Positions 25,353 through 34,314 of a stretch of 64,000 bases of DNA are shown one piece after another. A model generated the notes under the pieces. That model was not told the origin of the DNA. It saw only the letters and a program-made list of their open reading frames with translations, and made no database searches. The stretch is from contig NZ_RDQE01000011.1 of the NCBI RefSeq assembly GCF_003697845.1, forward strand, positions 24,425 through 88,424. The letters are read 5' to 3'. The first letter of the stretch is position 1. Each line of letters begins with the position of its first letter. The position numbers and the translations under genes were made by a program. Origin of the DNA: Halobellus captivus (GTDB taxonomy: Archaea > Halobacteriota > Halobacteria > Halobacteriales > Haloferacaceae).

Positions 25353-26588
25353 TCACCCCAGCATCAACGGTCCGATCAACACGCCCATCAGGTGGACGCG
25401 CCGCGCGCCGAGCCGCGGCGGGACGAGGCCGAGAAGCGCGGCGACGACGAAGACTCCGACGCCGAACGCGCCGGCGAACGCGTAGGAAACGAGACAGAGC
25501 AGACAGAGGACGCCGACCGAGAGCCGGGTGTAGTCGGCGCTCCCGACCACGCGCAGGTACGCGTCGCCGACGAGGAGGACGAGCGCGAACCCGCAGGCCG
25601 CCGCGGTGGCGCAGGCGACGAGGAGGATCGGCAACGCGAGCGGCACCTCGGCGCGATCGATGGCGACGGTGACGCCGGTCCGCGGCGTGCCGAGCGCGAC
25701 GAGCGCGAACAGAGCAAACACGGTGTTGGCGGTGTTAGCCCCGCTCGTGGCGACGATGAACCCGCGGTCCGCCTCGCTCCGCGGGACCGCGGGCAACGCC
25801 GCGACCGAGGCGATCGCCGCCGAGATCCCCGGAACGTAGCCGACGACCGCGCCGGCGAGCGACCCCGCGGTCGCGCTGACGCCGAGGTCGCGCTTTTCCA
25901 TCGTGATTCGGGCGTCCGACTGCGGGGGAACGCCCTCCCCGCCGAGCGCGTCGACGAGGACCGGCGCGCCGAACAGTCCGGCGAAAAGCGGGGCGAGCAC
26001 GCCGCCCACGTCCAGCGGTGCGGACGGGTCGACGTCGAGGGTGGCCACGCCGAGCGCGGCGCTCGCGAGGAAGGCGACGAGTCCCCCGACGGCGGCCCGC
26101 CTCGAGGACTCGGTGACGACGAGAAAGACGACGACGCCCGCGAGTACCAGCGGGAGATGTGCCCGGACGGTCGGATAGCCACGCGCCATGAGCCAGGTGA
26201 TCGGGAGCGCGAGCGGCACCGCCAGCGCGACCGCGAGCCCCGAGCCGACGGCCGAAAGTCGGATCGCCTCGCGGCCGCGGCCGGCGATCACGAGTCGATG
26301 GCCCGGCAACGCGGCGACCGCGGTCGCGGCGTCGGGCACCCCGAGGGCGAGCGCGGGGACGATGTCGAGAAACGAGTGGACGACCCCCGCACCGAGCATG
26401 GCGACGCCGACGAGGAGGGGGTCGGCGGGGATCGACGGGGCGAGCCCGGCGAGCAACAGCGCGAAGTTGTTCGCGTGGAGTCCGGGAACCAGCCCGCTCG
26501 CGGTCCCGAGCGCCGCGCCACAGAGGAGGAACGCGAGCGCCGCTCCGGCGAAGGTCGGATCGACCACCGGCCGGACGAGTGCGTCCAT
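25353..26588 (-). CDS. TctA-like (DUF112) multi-pass membrane permease
   Basis: A 411-residue protein with about eleven hydrophobic segments and the family's GLVPGLHANNFALLL loop near residue 33, plus a second GYVPGISAAIASVA loop around residue 265, the internal duplication typical of the tripartite tricarboxylate transporter TctA. No TctB or TctC partner gene is adjacent, as is usual for the archaeal DUF112 branch, so the transported solute and energy source are unknown. A TATA-like GTTTATATCG (minus strand, ~26611-26620) lies ~25 bases upstream. Confidence 0.85.
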   Translation of the reverse strand: MDALVRPVVDPTFAGAALAFLLCGAALGTASGLVPGLHANNFALLLAGLAPSIPADPLLVGVAMLGAGVVHSFLDIVPALALGVPDAATAVAALPGHRLVIAGRGREAIRLSAVGSGLAVALAVPLALPITWLMARGYPTVRAHLPLVLAGVVVFLVVTESSRRAAVGGLVAFLASAALGVATLDVDPSAPLDVGGVLAPLFAGLFGAPVLVDALGGEGVPPQSDARITMEKRDLGVSATAGSLAGAVVGYVPGISAAIASVAALPAVPRSEADRGFIVATSGANTANTVFALFALVALGTPRTGVTVAIDRAEVPLALPILLVACATAAACGFALVLLVGDAYLRVVGSADYTRLSVGVLCLLCLVSYAFAGAFGVGVFVVAALLGLVPPRLGARRVHLMGVLIGPLMLG

Positions 26589-26667
26589 CCTGACGGGGTG
26601 GCCGCGGCTTGCGATATAAACGTGTGCCGGGGTGTCCAGTCGTCGACCGAACGTCGAGGTCGGAAAA

Positions 26668-26862
26668 TCAGGCCGAAGCGGCCGCCTGCGACTTCTTCTG
26701 GGTGATGTATCCGGCGATTCGGTTGCGGACGCCCTTCGACTCGACGGTCGTCAGCGCGGAGACGCTCTCCTTGTTCGTCTCGAAGTCGGTGTTGAACGAC
26801 TCGGGATATCGCTCCAGGAGGACGTTCGCGAGCTGTTTGATGTACTTGGGCTTGATGGCCAT
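26668..26862 (-). CDS. rps17e: 30S ribosomal protein eS17 (S17e)
   Basis: A 64-residue protein matching archaeal S17e: MAIKPKYIKQLANVLLERYP followed by the F-N-x-D-F-x-x-N-K segment and V-x-N-R-I-A-G-Y-I-T. It is a small-subunit protein restricted to archaea and eukaryotes. A TATA-like CCTTTTAGTTC (minus strand, ~26885-26893) is ~25 bases from the ATG, so it is expressed as a single gene. Confidence 0.95.
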   Translation of the reverse strand: MAIKPKYIKQLANVLLERYPESFNTDFETNKESVSALTTVESKGVRNRIAGYITQKKSQAAASA

Positions 26863-26993
26863 ACCGAGCGATACCGGCGGGCCGAACTAAAAGGGTTCGT
26901 TCCCGTGCGAGCGGCTGTACGGGAGGATCGCGCCGCCGGAGGACTCGGATGGCGGTTCACGACGATCGGATGCCTCGCGGCGATTCGAACAGA

Positions 26994-27644
26994 TCACGAC
27001 GAGTCGGGCGAGTCGCCCTCCGCGACGTCGACGACGTCGAGCCCGCACTCCGCCGCGAGGGCCCGCCAACCGGTCGCCTCGTCGATCCGGACGAACGCCT
27101 CCCGCTCGGCCGGGCCGCCACAGCGGTCGACGACGTCGGCGAAGTACCCTAGCCGGTCGAGTAGCCCGGCCGTGTCGTAGCCGGGGACGTCGAGCCGCGA
27201 GGCGGCCACCGTGGCGTCGACGACCGCGCCGAACCCCCGGTTGATCGTCGGCACTCGCTCGGAGACTACCTCGCTCTCGACGGGCTCGAGCGCCCAGGTA
27301 CGCACGGTGGTGTCTCCTCGCACCTCGCTGTCGATCGTCTCGACGCGCACCTCGACCCAGGCGTCCGCACCCGGGAGGACGGGTTCGGGCTCCTCCCGAA
27401 CCGTGAGCGCCGCGTCGACGAACTCGCGCGGATCGGCGGTGAACTGGACCACGCCGCCGCCGCGCTCGGTGAAGTTCCGCCAGGTCCGGGTCCGGCCGTA
27501 CGTCCTGGCGGTAACGGGGGCGTCGGGCGCGTCGGGCGCGTGGAGCCCGAGCGCGGCGACGTTCCACCGGTCGTTGGGTCCGAGGGTGGCGACGACGGAC
27601 TCCGTGACTCCGCGGAGATCGACCGGCCAGCCGTCGGGAGTCAT
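26994..27644 (-). CDS. DUF447-family protein (possible flavin-binding split barrel)
   Basis: A 216-residue protein of the archaeal DUF447 type, predicted to have a flavin-reductase-like split-barrel fold: GVTESVVATLGPNDRWNVAALG at the start (two blocks), ARTYGRTRTWRNFTERGGGVVQFTADP (two blocks), then TINRGFGAVVDATVAASR and a helical tail. The ATG at 27644 lies two bases after the stop of the CitG-like gene. It is last in a tightly packed cofD-dus-citG-DUF447 operon, so a role in modifying or using a cofactor is likely, but nothing more can be stated. Confidence 0.75.
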   Translation of the reverse strand: MTPDGWPVDLRGVTESVVATLGPNDRWNVAALGLHAPDAPDAPVTARTYGRTRTWRNFTERGGGVVQFTADPREFVDAALTVREEPEPVLPGADAWVEVRVETIDSEVRGDTTVRTWALEPVESEVVSERVPTINRGFGAVVDATVAASRLDVPGYDTAGLLDRLGYFADVVDRCGGPAEREAFVRIDEATGWRALAAECGLDVVDVAEGDSPDSS

Positions 27645-27646
27645 CG

Positions 27647-28687
27647 TCAGGGATCCACCCCGTTTCCGTCTCCGTCGCTCCCGTCTCCGTCGCTTCCGTC
27701 CAGCCTCGCCCCGCGCCGCAGCGCGACGTACAGCGCCGCGCAGGAGAGGTCCGCCGTCGTCCCCGGGTTGATCCCGCGGTCGACGAACGACGCCGCCAGT
27801 TCCTCGGCCGCGCCGAGGTCGATCGCGTGGATCGCGTCGGCGTCGGGGGTGAAGTCGACGGTGTGGTCGTCTCGAGGGGCGTCCGCGCGATCGAGGTCCC
27901 GATCGGCATCCGGGTCGCGGTCGACACCCGAAACGATCGCGCGTGCCGTCGCACTCGCCTCGCGCGCGACCTCCGGGCCGTGAGCCGTCGCGACGAGCGT
28001 GTCGGGCTCGGCCGCGAGCAGGCCGAGGAAGGCCCTCGCGGTCCGGTCGGTCAGCGGTCCCTCGTCGGCGCGGATCCACTCGGCGGCGCGAAACGTCCGC
28101 GGGAATCCCTCGACCCACTCCTGTGAGTTGCGGTCGGGGACGCGGTCGCCGGTCCCGCCGTCCACCGCCTCGTCGACGGTCGCGGACGCGGCCATCACGT
28201 CACGGAGCGTGAACCCGCGTTCCCGGAGGGACGGCTCGGCGTCGGCCCCGCGGCGGACGTCGAGCGCCTCGGCGTCCTCGGGTGGATCCCCGACCGCGAC
28301 GTCGACATGCTCGAACGCGCGGTAGAACGCGACCGCGTCGTCGACGGTGGTACCCCGAGTCACCCGGTCGAGTCCGTCCGGCGAGAGGTCGCCGTTCCGG
28401 GTCGCACGGAGGAGCGGAACGAGAAGCAGGAGACACCCGAACTGTGTGTTCGTCCCCGCTCGATCGGCCATCCCGGCGACCGCCCGCTCGAAGGCGTGGC
28501 CGACCGCCGCGCCGCGAGCCGCACGCTCGAGTCCCTCGCGGGCCCCGACCGCCCCGCCGAGGAACGACTCGAACCGGAGGTCCGCGAGGTCACGGCGGCG
28601 ATCGACGTTCCCCGGCTTCGGCGTCCCCGCGACCTCGAGGAGGAGCGCGAGGGTCGCGTCGTCCGCGGGGGCGTGCGGCGGACTCAC
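27647..28687 (-). CDS. triphosphoribosyl-dephospho-CoA synthase (CitG)-like protein
   Basis: A 346-residue helical protein of the CitG/MdcB superfamily. Family marks are the N-terminal EVAGTPKPGNVDRRRD (substrate Lys-Pro-Gly-Asn-Val), the GTNTQFGCLLLLVPLL segment, and C-terminal ...DRGINPGTTADLSCAALYV. In bacteria CitG makes the prosthetic group precursor of citrate lyase from dephospho-CoA and ATP; no citrate lyase is in view, and archaeal homologues next to DUF447 have an unknown, probably different cofactor role. Its ATG overlaps the stop of the dus-like gene (ATGA). An Asp/Arg-rich insertion near 255-285 is halophile-type filler. Confidence 0.82.
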   Translation of the reverse strand: MSPPHAPADDATLALLLEVAGTPKPGNVDRRRDLADLRFESFLGGAVGAREGLERAARGAAVGHAFERAVAGMADRAGTNTQFGCLLLLVPLLRATRNGDLSPDGLDRVTRGTTVDDAVAFYRAFEHVDVAVGDPPEDAEALDVRRGADAEPSLRERGFTLRDVMAASATVDEAVDGGTGDRVPDRNSQEWVEGFPRTFRAAEWIRADEGPLTDRTARAFLGLLAAEPDTLVATAHGPEVAREASATARAIVSGVDRDPDADRDLDRADAPRDDHTVDFTPDADAIHAIDLGAAEELAASFVDRGINPGTTADLSCAALYVALRRGARLDGSDGDGSDGDGNGVDP

Positions 28688-29541
28688 GGCGAGACCCCCC
28701 GATCGTCGGAGCGAACGAACAGCTCTCCCTCACGCCAGTCCGCGACCGCGTCCGCGACCCGGGAGAGGACCTGCGGGTCGTCGCTCGGCCGGCCGACGCT
28801 CACCGCGTCGGCCCCGTACTCGGCGTACTCGAGAACCGTCCCTCGGTCCCTGACGCCGTTGTTGGCGACGACCGTCGAGGTAGCGGTTTCGTTCGGATCG
28901 GCGTCCCGACCCGCGGAACGAACCGCCTCCGCGACCTCGGCGACGACCGCCTCCGAGTCCATCGCGTCGACGTGGATCCAGTCCGCGCCCGCGGCCGCGA
29001 CCGCGCCGGCGACTTCGGGGAGGTCGACGCCCTCGACCTCCGTGCGGACCTTCACGCTCGTCGTCGCGCCCGTCTCGGCCGCGGCCGCGACGTACTCGGC
29101 GAGCCGCTCGCGGTCCGCGAGCAGGGTCTCCCCGCAGCCGGCCGCACGGAGTTCCGGCTGCCGGCAGTGGGCGTTGATCTCACAGACCGCCTCGCGGTCG
29201 GCACAGACCGCGGCCGCCTCGCGGACCGGCTCGACCGTCGCGCTCCGAACGTTGACGCCGGGGCGAACCGGCGCGTCCGCGAGGCTCCGGAGCTGCCGGT
29301 CGATCCACGTGATCGGATCGTCGGGGAGGAACTCGGAGCGCCCGCGGTCGACGAGGTCGCGGGCGGCCTCGCGGCTCGCCGGGTCGAGCGCGATCCCGCC
29401 CAGCACCGCGCAGTCGACGTGATCGCCGGCCGCGCGCGCCCACGACGCGTCCGACTCGCCGCTGAGGCTGGCGGCGACGAGGAACGGCTCCGCCGGGGCC
29501 GCCGACTTCGCCGGGGGCGACGGGGCCGACGAGGGGATCAC
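28684..29541 (-). CDS. dihydrouridine-synthase-like TIM-barrel flavoprotein
   Basis: A 285-residue protein related to tRNA-dihydrouridine synthases and dihydroorotate/dihydropyrimidine dehydrogenases. Seen are a [16 protein letters not shown] strand-helix, [19 protein letters not shown] (the Dus N-x-GCP region, here HCRQPE...CG), [12 protein letters not shown] (catalytic-lysine strand), WIHVDAMD, and the phosphate-binding end [11 protein letters not shown] and [11 protein letters not shown]. The divergent active-site loop makes a tRNA substrate uncertain. It begins with GTG at 29541 overlapping the cofD stop (GTGA). An apparent N-terminal extension in the same frame is read-through across cofD and is not real. 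Confidence 0.78.
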   Translation of the reverse strand: MIPSSAPSPPAKSAAPAEPFLVAASLSGESDASWARAAGDHVDCAVLGGIALDPASREAARDLVDRGRSEFLPDDPITWIDRQLRSLADAPVRPGVNVRSATVEPVREAAAVCADREAVCEINAHCRQPELRAAGCGETLLADRERLAEYVAAAAETGATTSVKVRTEVEGVDLPEVAGAVAAAGADWIHVDAMDSEAVVAEVAEAVRSAGRDADPNETATSTVVANNGVRDRGTVLEYAEYGADAVSVGRPSDDPQVLSRVADAVADWREGELFVRSDDRGVSP

Positions 29542-30533
29542 GACACCGCCTCCAGCGCGTTCCCGCACGCGCGGGCGACGCGCTCGGCGTCGTCGACGTC
29601 GTCGAGACGGGTGTCGGTCCGCTCGACGTGACGGTCGGGCTCGGTCGGGTCGTCGTCGTCGAGGACGAACGCGTCCGCGAACGGGTAGGCGTCGACGACG
29701 CCCGCGGTCGACGGCTCGAGCCCGACCCCTGCCATCAGCTCGGCGGCGGGCCCGGAGAACACCTCGTCGCCGACGAACGGCGAGACCGCGACGACGGGCG
29801 TCGCCTCCAGCGCCGCCTCGATCCCGGATACCGCGAGCATCGGCCCGATGCTCGTCACCGGGTTCGAGGGGCCGATCACCACCGGCTCCGCGAGGGCCGA
29901 ACGGACCTCGTCGGTCGGCTCGGCCGCGTCCGCGCCGCGGAACTCCACGTCGGCGACCGCCGGCTCGCCGCGGCGGGCGACCCAGTACCCCTGGAAGTGG
30001 AGCGTCTCGCCCGCCTCCGTGTGAACCAGCGTCGCGACCGGGTCGTCGGACATCGGCAGCAGGTCGACCGCGAGGCCGAACGCGTCCGCCAGGGTCCCGA
30101 TGACCTCGGTGAGCGTGTGGCCCTCGTCGAGGAGCCCAGTTCGCGTGAGGTGGACCGCCCGGTCGCGGTCGCCGATCTCCATGAACTCCGCGACGCCCGA
30201 GAAGCGTCGCCAGCGAGCGATCGCACGCCCCGCGGTCTGGGCGTCGTCGTCGAGATACCGCGGGCCGTCCTCGAATCCCGCCGCCGCCGCGAGCCGGGAG
30301 AGTTCGTCGTGGGTCTCGGTGGTGTCGCCGTCGATCCCCCACCAGCGCTCCCGGTCGAGGACGTCGCCCCCGGCGAACAGCACGGTGTCGACGTCCGGGC
30401 AGACGAGGTGGCCGCCGAGCTCGACGTCGTCGCCCGTGTTGGCGACGACCGTCACGTCGTCGAGGTCCCAGCGGGCGCTCGCGCCCTCGAGCAGTTTCGG
30501 CGTTCCCGTGCCGCCGGCGAGGAACGTAACCAT
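29538..30533 (-). CDS. cofD: 2-phospho-L-lactate transferase CofD (F420 biosynthesis)
   Basis: A 331-residue enzyme that joins the lactyl(or PEP-derived)-2-diphospho-guanosine to the deazaflavin FO to form F420-0. The N-terminal [18 protein letters not shown] nucleotide loop, [28 protein letters not shown] and [13 protein letters not shown] motifs are all characteristic. Full length. It opens the leftward operon with the dus-like, citG-like and DUF447 genes. A minus-strand TATA-like GATACAAATCC (about 30553-30563) precedes the ATG. Confidence 0.93.
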   Translation of the reverse strand: MVTFLAGGTGTPKLLEGASARWDLDDVTVVANTGDDVELGGHLVCPDVDTVLFAGGDVLDRERWWGIDGDTTETHDELSRLAAAAGFEDGPRYLDDDAQTAGRAIARWRRFSGVAEFMEIGDRDRAVHLTRTGLLDEGHTLTEVIGTLADAFGLAVDLLPMSDDPVATLVHTEAGETLHFQGYWVARRGEPAVADVEFRGADAAEPTDEVRSALAEPVVIGPSNPVTSIGPMLAVSGIEAALEATPVVAVSPFVGDEVFSGPAAELMAGVGLEPSTAGVVDAYPFADAFVLDDDDPTEPDRHVERTDTRLDDVDDAERVARACGNALEAVS

Positions 30534-30581
30534 ACGCCCGCAAGGCGGGGGGCGGATTTGTATCCTCGGCTCCGCGGTCGG

Positions 30582-30693
30582 CGCGCGCGAACCGAGCGGC
30601 GGAGCCGCGAGTCGCGCGCGAGGGAGGCCGAGGTGACCCGCCAGCGGTTCCGGCGGGTCACCGAGGCCGAGGCTGGGGAGGCGTGAGGTGCGG
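30582..30693 (+). repeat. two-hairpin dispersed element, copy C
   Basis: Hairpin 1 (GCGGC-GGA-GCCGC, 30596-30608) is nested in an outer stem CGCGCGCGA / TCGCGCGCG (30582-30590 and 30612-30620). The core GCGAGGGAG is at 30618-30626. Hairpin 2 has an 11-base stem GGTGACCCGCC / GGCGGGTCACC (30632-30642 and 30652-30662). The constant tail starts at 30669. Lies between cofD's promoter and the asparaginase-family gene's 3' end. Confidence 0.85.
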
Positions 30694-30757
30694 TGTCGTC
30701 TGGCGTGGGGGGATCAACGGGACGCCGATACACCCGCCACGGAGAGGACCGAACCGC

Positions 30758-31651
30758 TCATTCCCTCGTCGCGACGCTCGTCTGCATCGCCTCGGTGTTG
30801 AACGCGCCGCCGACGCCGTCGGCATCACAGACGATCACGCCCGCGTCAGAGCCCGTCACCTCCTCGAAATCCGCCATCGCCCGGTCGGCCGCGGCCTCGG
30901 CGTCGAATCCCTCCTCGAGCAGACCGACCGCCCGACGGGTGAGCGTGACTCGAGTGATGTCCTCGCCGGCCCCGGTCGCGCTCGCGCCGCCGGCGTCCGT
31001 ACAGAAGAAGCCCGAGCCGACCTGCGGGACGTCGCCGACGCGACCCGCGAGCGCGAACGAGCGCCCGCCGGTCGACGTCGCCGCCGCGAACGTCTCGCCG
31101 TCCGTCGCGACCGCGCCGACGGTGTCGTGGTCGGGGGCCGCGGAGTCGCCGCCGGAGCCACCATCGCCGCCGGACCCGAACCGCGTCTCCAACCACTCCA
31201 GGTGCTCGCTCGGAGTCCCCTCCGGCGGAGCCTCCGCCTCGTAGCGTTCCCGTTTCTCGTCGGTCAGGAGGTCGACGCCGGTCTCGACGCCGAAGTCGGC
31301 GGCGAGCTCGACCGCGTGATCGCCCGAGAGGAGGACGTGCGGGGTCTCCTCCATCACGACGCGTGCGGCCGACACCGCGTGTTCGACGCCCGCCATCGAA
31401 CAGACCGCGCCGACGGCCCGGTCCGCGGTCATCACGCCTGCATCCGTGCGGACGACCCCGTCGGACTGGACCGCGCCGCCGACGCCCGCGTTGAACCGTG
31501 GGCTCGATTCGAGGATTCGGATCCCCTCCTCGACCGCGTCGAGCGGAGTGGCCGCGGCCGCACCGGCCTCGGCCGCCTCGTCGAGGACCGCCTGTCTCGG
31601 TTCGGGCTCGTCGGGAGCGCCGCCCGCGCCGCCGTGGAGTATCACGCGCAT
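30758..31651 (-). CDS. isoaspartyl peptidase / L-asparaginase (Ntn hydrolase)
   Basis: A 297-residue plant-type asparaginase. The enzyme is made as a precursor and cleaves itself before Thr177 in DHDTVGAVATDG; the new N-terminal Thr is the nucleophile. Flanking marks are MRVILHGGAGG at the start, RFNAGVGGAVQSDG, and GDVPQVGSGFF with GGASATGAGED (substrate pocket) after the cleavage site. It removes beta-aspartyl (isoaspartyl) residues from peptides or [20 protein letters not shown]. A Gly/Ser/Asp linker precedes the cleavage site. A TATA-like CTTATACGG (minus strand, ~31674-31682) lies ~25 bases from the ATG. Confidence 0.92.
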   Translation of the reverse strand: MRVILHGGAGGAPDEPEPRQAVLDEAAEAGAAAATPLDAVEEGIRILESSPRFNAGVGGAVQSDGVVRTDAGVMTADRAVGAVCSMAGVEHAVSAARVVMEETPHVLLSGDHAVELAADFGVETGVDLLTDEKRERYEAEAPPEGTPSEHLEWLETRFGSGGDGGSGGDSAAPDHDTVGAVATDGETFAAATSTGGRSFALAGRVGDVPQVGSGFFCTDAGGASATGAGEDITRVTLTRRAVGLLEEGFDAEAAADRAMADFEEVTGSDAGVIVCDADGVGGAFNTEAMQTSVATRE

Positions 31652-31811
31652 GGTCGACCCTCCGAGGGGGACCGTATAAGGCTCCGGAAAGCGGCGGTCC
31701 GGTGAGAGACGGTCGGGAGGGAGACAGTCCGGACGGCGGTCGGGAGGGCGACGGATTGCCCGCCCCGCGTCCGACCGCCGGTTTTTGTATCCGGCCGGCG
31801 AACCTCCGGCC

Positions 31812-32732
31812 GTGACCGATCCGCCGCCGACCTCCGTCCTCCTGCCGACCGTCCGCTGGACCGACGCCTGCGAGGAGGTCGCCGCGATGTTGGGAGCGGA
31901 CGACGAACTCCTCGTGATCGCGGACGACGACGACGACCCCGTCTCCGACCGGCGAGGAGAGACGCCTGCAGGGGTCGAGATCGTGCTCGCCGGCGATCCG
32001 GACGGCTGTTCCGGGAAGGCGAACGCGATAGCGGCGGGAATGGCGGCGGCCGAGGGCGACCGGATCGTCTGGACGGACGACGACTTTCGTCACCCGCTGG
32101 ACTGGCTCGAGCGCCTCCACGCCGACTACGAGCGGCAGGGGCCGACGACGGAGCTGCCGGTGTTCGTCGGCCGCGATCCGCTCGGCACCCTGCTCGAGCC
32201 CGCCTACCTCATCGGCGGGACGCTCGCGGTCGCCGCCGGCGGGATCGCGTGGGGCGGCGCGGTCGTCTTCGAGCGCGACGACCTCGACGAGGCCGCCTTC
32301 CGTGCGGACCTCGAGCGAACCGTCAGCGACGACGGGACCCTCTCGGAGCACCTCGAGGTGACGCCGGTGAAGCGGACGCGGGTCGTGCCCGCGGGCGGGT
32401 CGATCCGAACGTCGCTGGAGCGGTTCGTGCGCTTCCTGTGGATCGTCCGATACCACGCGCCCCGGGCGAGCGCGGTCAACGTCGTTCTGGCGGTCGCGTT
32501 CGCGACGCTGTGTCTCGCGGCGCCGATCCCGGCGATCGGATTCGTGACCCTGTTGTCCGGGACGACGTACGCGTGGGCGGGGCTTCGCCGGCCGACGTTC
32601 CTGCTCACGGGACCGGCCGCGATCGCGATGCCGGCGTTGATGGCGTACGCGTTCGCCTGCCGGACGTTCACTTGGGGCGGTCGACGGTATCGATGGGTAC
32701 GGAAACACGACGTGCGGGTGTTTCCGGATTGA
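31812..32732 (+). CDS. family 2 glycosyltransferase with C-terminal membrane segment
   Basis: A 306-residue GT-A fold protein. The N-terminal strand SVLLPTVRW, the acidic run LLVIADDDDD, GCSGKANAIAAGM and the metal-binding VWTDDDFRHP (DxD-like) resemble ceramide-glucosyltransferase-type GT2 enzymes; two hydrophobic spans lie at ~225-245 and ~275-290, so it is membrane-anchored and probably uses a lipid acceptor. I chose GTG at 31812 because a TTTTTGTATCC box ends about 22 bases upstream, whereas the earlier ATG at 31785 overlaps that box. Acceptor and sugar unknown. Confidence 0.8.
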   Translation: MTDPPPTSVLLPTVRWTDACEEVAAMLGADDELLVIADDDDDPVSDRRGETPAGVEIVLAGDPDGCSGKANAIAAGMAAAEGDRIVWTDDDFRHPLDWLERLHADYERQGPTTELPVFVGRDPLGTLLEPAYLIGGTLAVAAGGIAWGGAVVFERDDLDEAAFRADLERTVSDDGTLSEHLEVTPVKRTRVVPAGGSIRTSLERFVRFLWIVRYHAPRASAVNVVLAVAFATLCLAAPIPAIGFVTLLSGTTYAWAGLRRPTFLLTGPAAIAMPALMAYAFACRTFTWGGRRYRWVRKHDVRVFPD

Positions 32733-32772
32733 CATCCTCCCCGCGCTGAAGCGCGAGGCTTTCTCCTCGATT
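32733..32772 (+). other. stem-loop resembling an IS200/IS605-type right end, or terminator
   Basis: Directly after the glycosyltransferase stop, ACATCCTCCCCGCG leads into the hairpin CGCGC-TGAA-GCGCG (about 32747-32760) followed by AGGCTTTCTCCTC. Similar stem-loops terminate haloarchaeal IS1341/IS605-type elements, but no tnpB is next to it. It could equally be a transcription terminator (T-rich tail). Confidence 0.4.
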
Positions 32773-32859
32773 CTCCGTAATTTCGCCGGACGGATGCGGT
32801 CCCGACGACGCTCGGAAAGCGGCAGGCACTTTACGGCGGTGTGAGAAGCGACGACCGTT

Positions 32860-34122
32860 ATGAGCTACGACAAGATCGAAGTCCCCGACGACGGGGAGCG
32901 TATCACCCTAGTCGACGAGGAGACGGGAGAGCTGGACGTGCCGGAGAACCCGATCATCCCGATCCTCCACGGCGACGGCATCGGAACCGACGTCGGACCG
33001 GCCGCCCAGAAGGTGCTCGACGCCGCCGCGGAGGCGACCGGTCGCTCCATCGCGTGGATGCGCGTGTACGGCGGCGAGAGCGCCCGCGAGAAGTACGACG
33101 AGAACCTCCCCGACGACACCGTCGACGCGATCCGGGAGTTCCGCGTCGCGATCAAGGGCCCGATGACGACGCCGGTCGGCTCCGGCTTCCGCTCTCTGAA
33201 CGTCGCGCTCCGGCAGACGCTCGACCTGTACGCGAACGTCCGCCCGACCTACCACCTCGACGGCGTCCCGTCGCCCGTCAAGAACCCCGAGGAGATGGAC
33301 ATGATCACCTTCCGGGAGAACACCGAGGACGTGTACGCCGGCATCGAGTGGGAGGCCGGCACCGACGAGGTCGAGCAGGTCCGGGAGTTCCTCGAGGAGG
33401 ACATGGGCGTCGAGGACGTGCTCCACGACGGTCCCATCGGCATCGGCGTCAAACCCATCTCCGAGTTCGCCTCCAAGCGGCTCATCCGCGAGGCGTTCGA
33501 CTACGCGCTCGCGAACGACCGTGACTCCGTCACCCTCGTCCACAAGGGCAACATCATGAAGTTCACCGAGGCCCAGTTCCGCGACTGGGGCTACGAGGTC
33601 GTCGAGGAGGAGTACGGCGACGAGTTCATCACCGAGGACGAGCTCTGGGACGAGCACGACGGCGAGCGGCCCGAGGACACGATCGTCGTGAAGGACCGCA
33701 TCGCCGACAACATGCTCCAGCAGCTCCTCACCCGCACGAGCGACTACTCCGTCATCGCGACGATGAACCTCAACGGAGACTACATGTCCGACGCCGCCGG
33801 CGCACAGATCGGCGGGCTGGGAATCGCGCCCGGCGTCAACTACGGCCACGGCCGCGCGCTCGCCGAGCCCGTCCACGGCTCCGCGCCCAAGTACGCCGGC
33901 GAGGACAAGGTCAACCCGACCGCGATGATCCTCTCCGGCCGCGAGATGCTGGATTACCTCGGCTGGTCGGACGCCGCCGACCTGGTGCGTGACGCCGTCG
34001 AGGAGACCATCTCCTCCGGAAAGGTCACCTACGACCTCCACCGCCAGATCGAGGGCGGCGAGAAGCTCGCCACGAGCGAGTTCGCCGACACCGTCGTCGA
34101 GAACATCGAGAAACTGTCGTAG
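32860..34122 (+). CDS. icd: isocitrate dehydrogenase (NADP-type)
   Basis: A 420-residue TCA-cycle enzyme that oxidises isocitrate to 2-oxoglutarate. Seen are IPILHGDGIGTDVG, the substrate loop GPMTTPVGSGFRSLNVALRQ with the phosphorylation/isocitrate Ser, DMITFRENTEDVYAGIEWEA, and the metal Asp pair in the later NLNGDYMSDAAGAQIGGLG. The cofactor loop HGSAPKYAGEDKVNP with Lys/Tyr favours NADP. Length is normal and the protein is rich in Asp/Glu. ATG 32860; a CACTTTACGG element ~30 bases upstream is a plausible TATA box. Confidence 0.96.
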   Translation: MSYDKIEVPDDGERITLVDEETGELDVPENPIIPILHGDGIGTDVGPAAQKVLDAAAEATGRSIAWMRVYGGESAREKYDENLPDDTVDAIREFRVAIKGPMTTPVGSGFRSLNVALRQTLDLYANVRPTYHLDGVPSPVKNPEEMDMITFRENTEDVYAGIEWEAGTDEVEQVREFLEEDMGVEDVLHDGPIGIGVKPISEFASKRLIREAFDYALANDRDSVTLVHKGNIMKFTEAQFRDWGYEVVEEEYGDEFITEDELWDEHDGERPEDTIVVKDRIADNMLQQLLTRTSDYSVIATMNLNGDYMSDAAGAQIGGLGIAPGVNYGHGRALAEPVHGSAPKYAGEDKVNPTAMILSGREMLDYLGWSDAADLVRDAVEETISSGKVTYDLHRQIEGGEKLATSEFADTVVENIEKLS

Positions 34123-34129
34123 ACAGGTT

Positions 34130-34155
34130 CTCCGGCCTCCGGCCGCCGGCCGGAG
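34130..34155 (+). terminator. hairpin downstream of icd
   Basis: CTCCGGCC (34130-34137) pairs with GGCCGGAG (34148-34155). It begins 7 bases after the icd stop. No T-run follows, so termination is inferred from position only. Confidence 0.35.
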
Positions 34156-34280
34156 ACATCGAAACGCTCGCGTAACGCGAGCCGACGTGAACCGCCACCG
34201 GTCGCCGGCGACGCCGACGTCGAAACACTCGGGACGTCCGATCTCCGGATCCCGAGTATCACCGCGGAGAATCGATCACT

Positions 34281-34292
34281 GTGTTTTAAATA
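34281..34292 (+). promoter_or_regulatory. TATA-type promoter of the zinc microprotein gene
   Basis: GTGTTTTAAATA ends 22 bases before the ATG at 34315, a good match to haloarchaeal leaderless promoters. Confidence 0.6.
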
Positions 34293-34314
34293 CGAATAGT
34301 GCCTAACTTCGGCA

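Noticed and set aside
29542..30543. N-terminal extension of the dihydrouridine-synthase-like frame
   Set aside because: It is entirely antisense-phase read-through across cofD on the same strand. The real start is the GTG overlapping the cofD stop.
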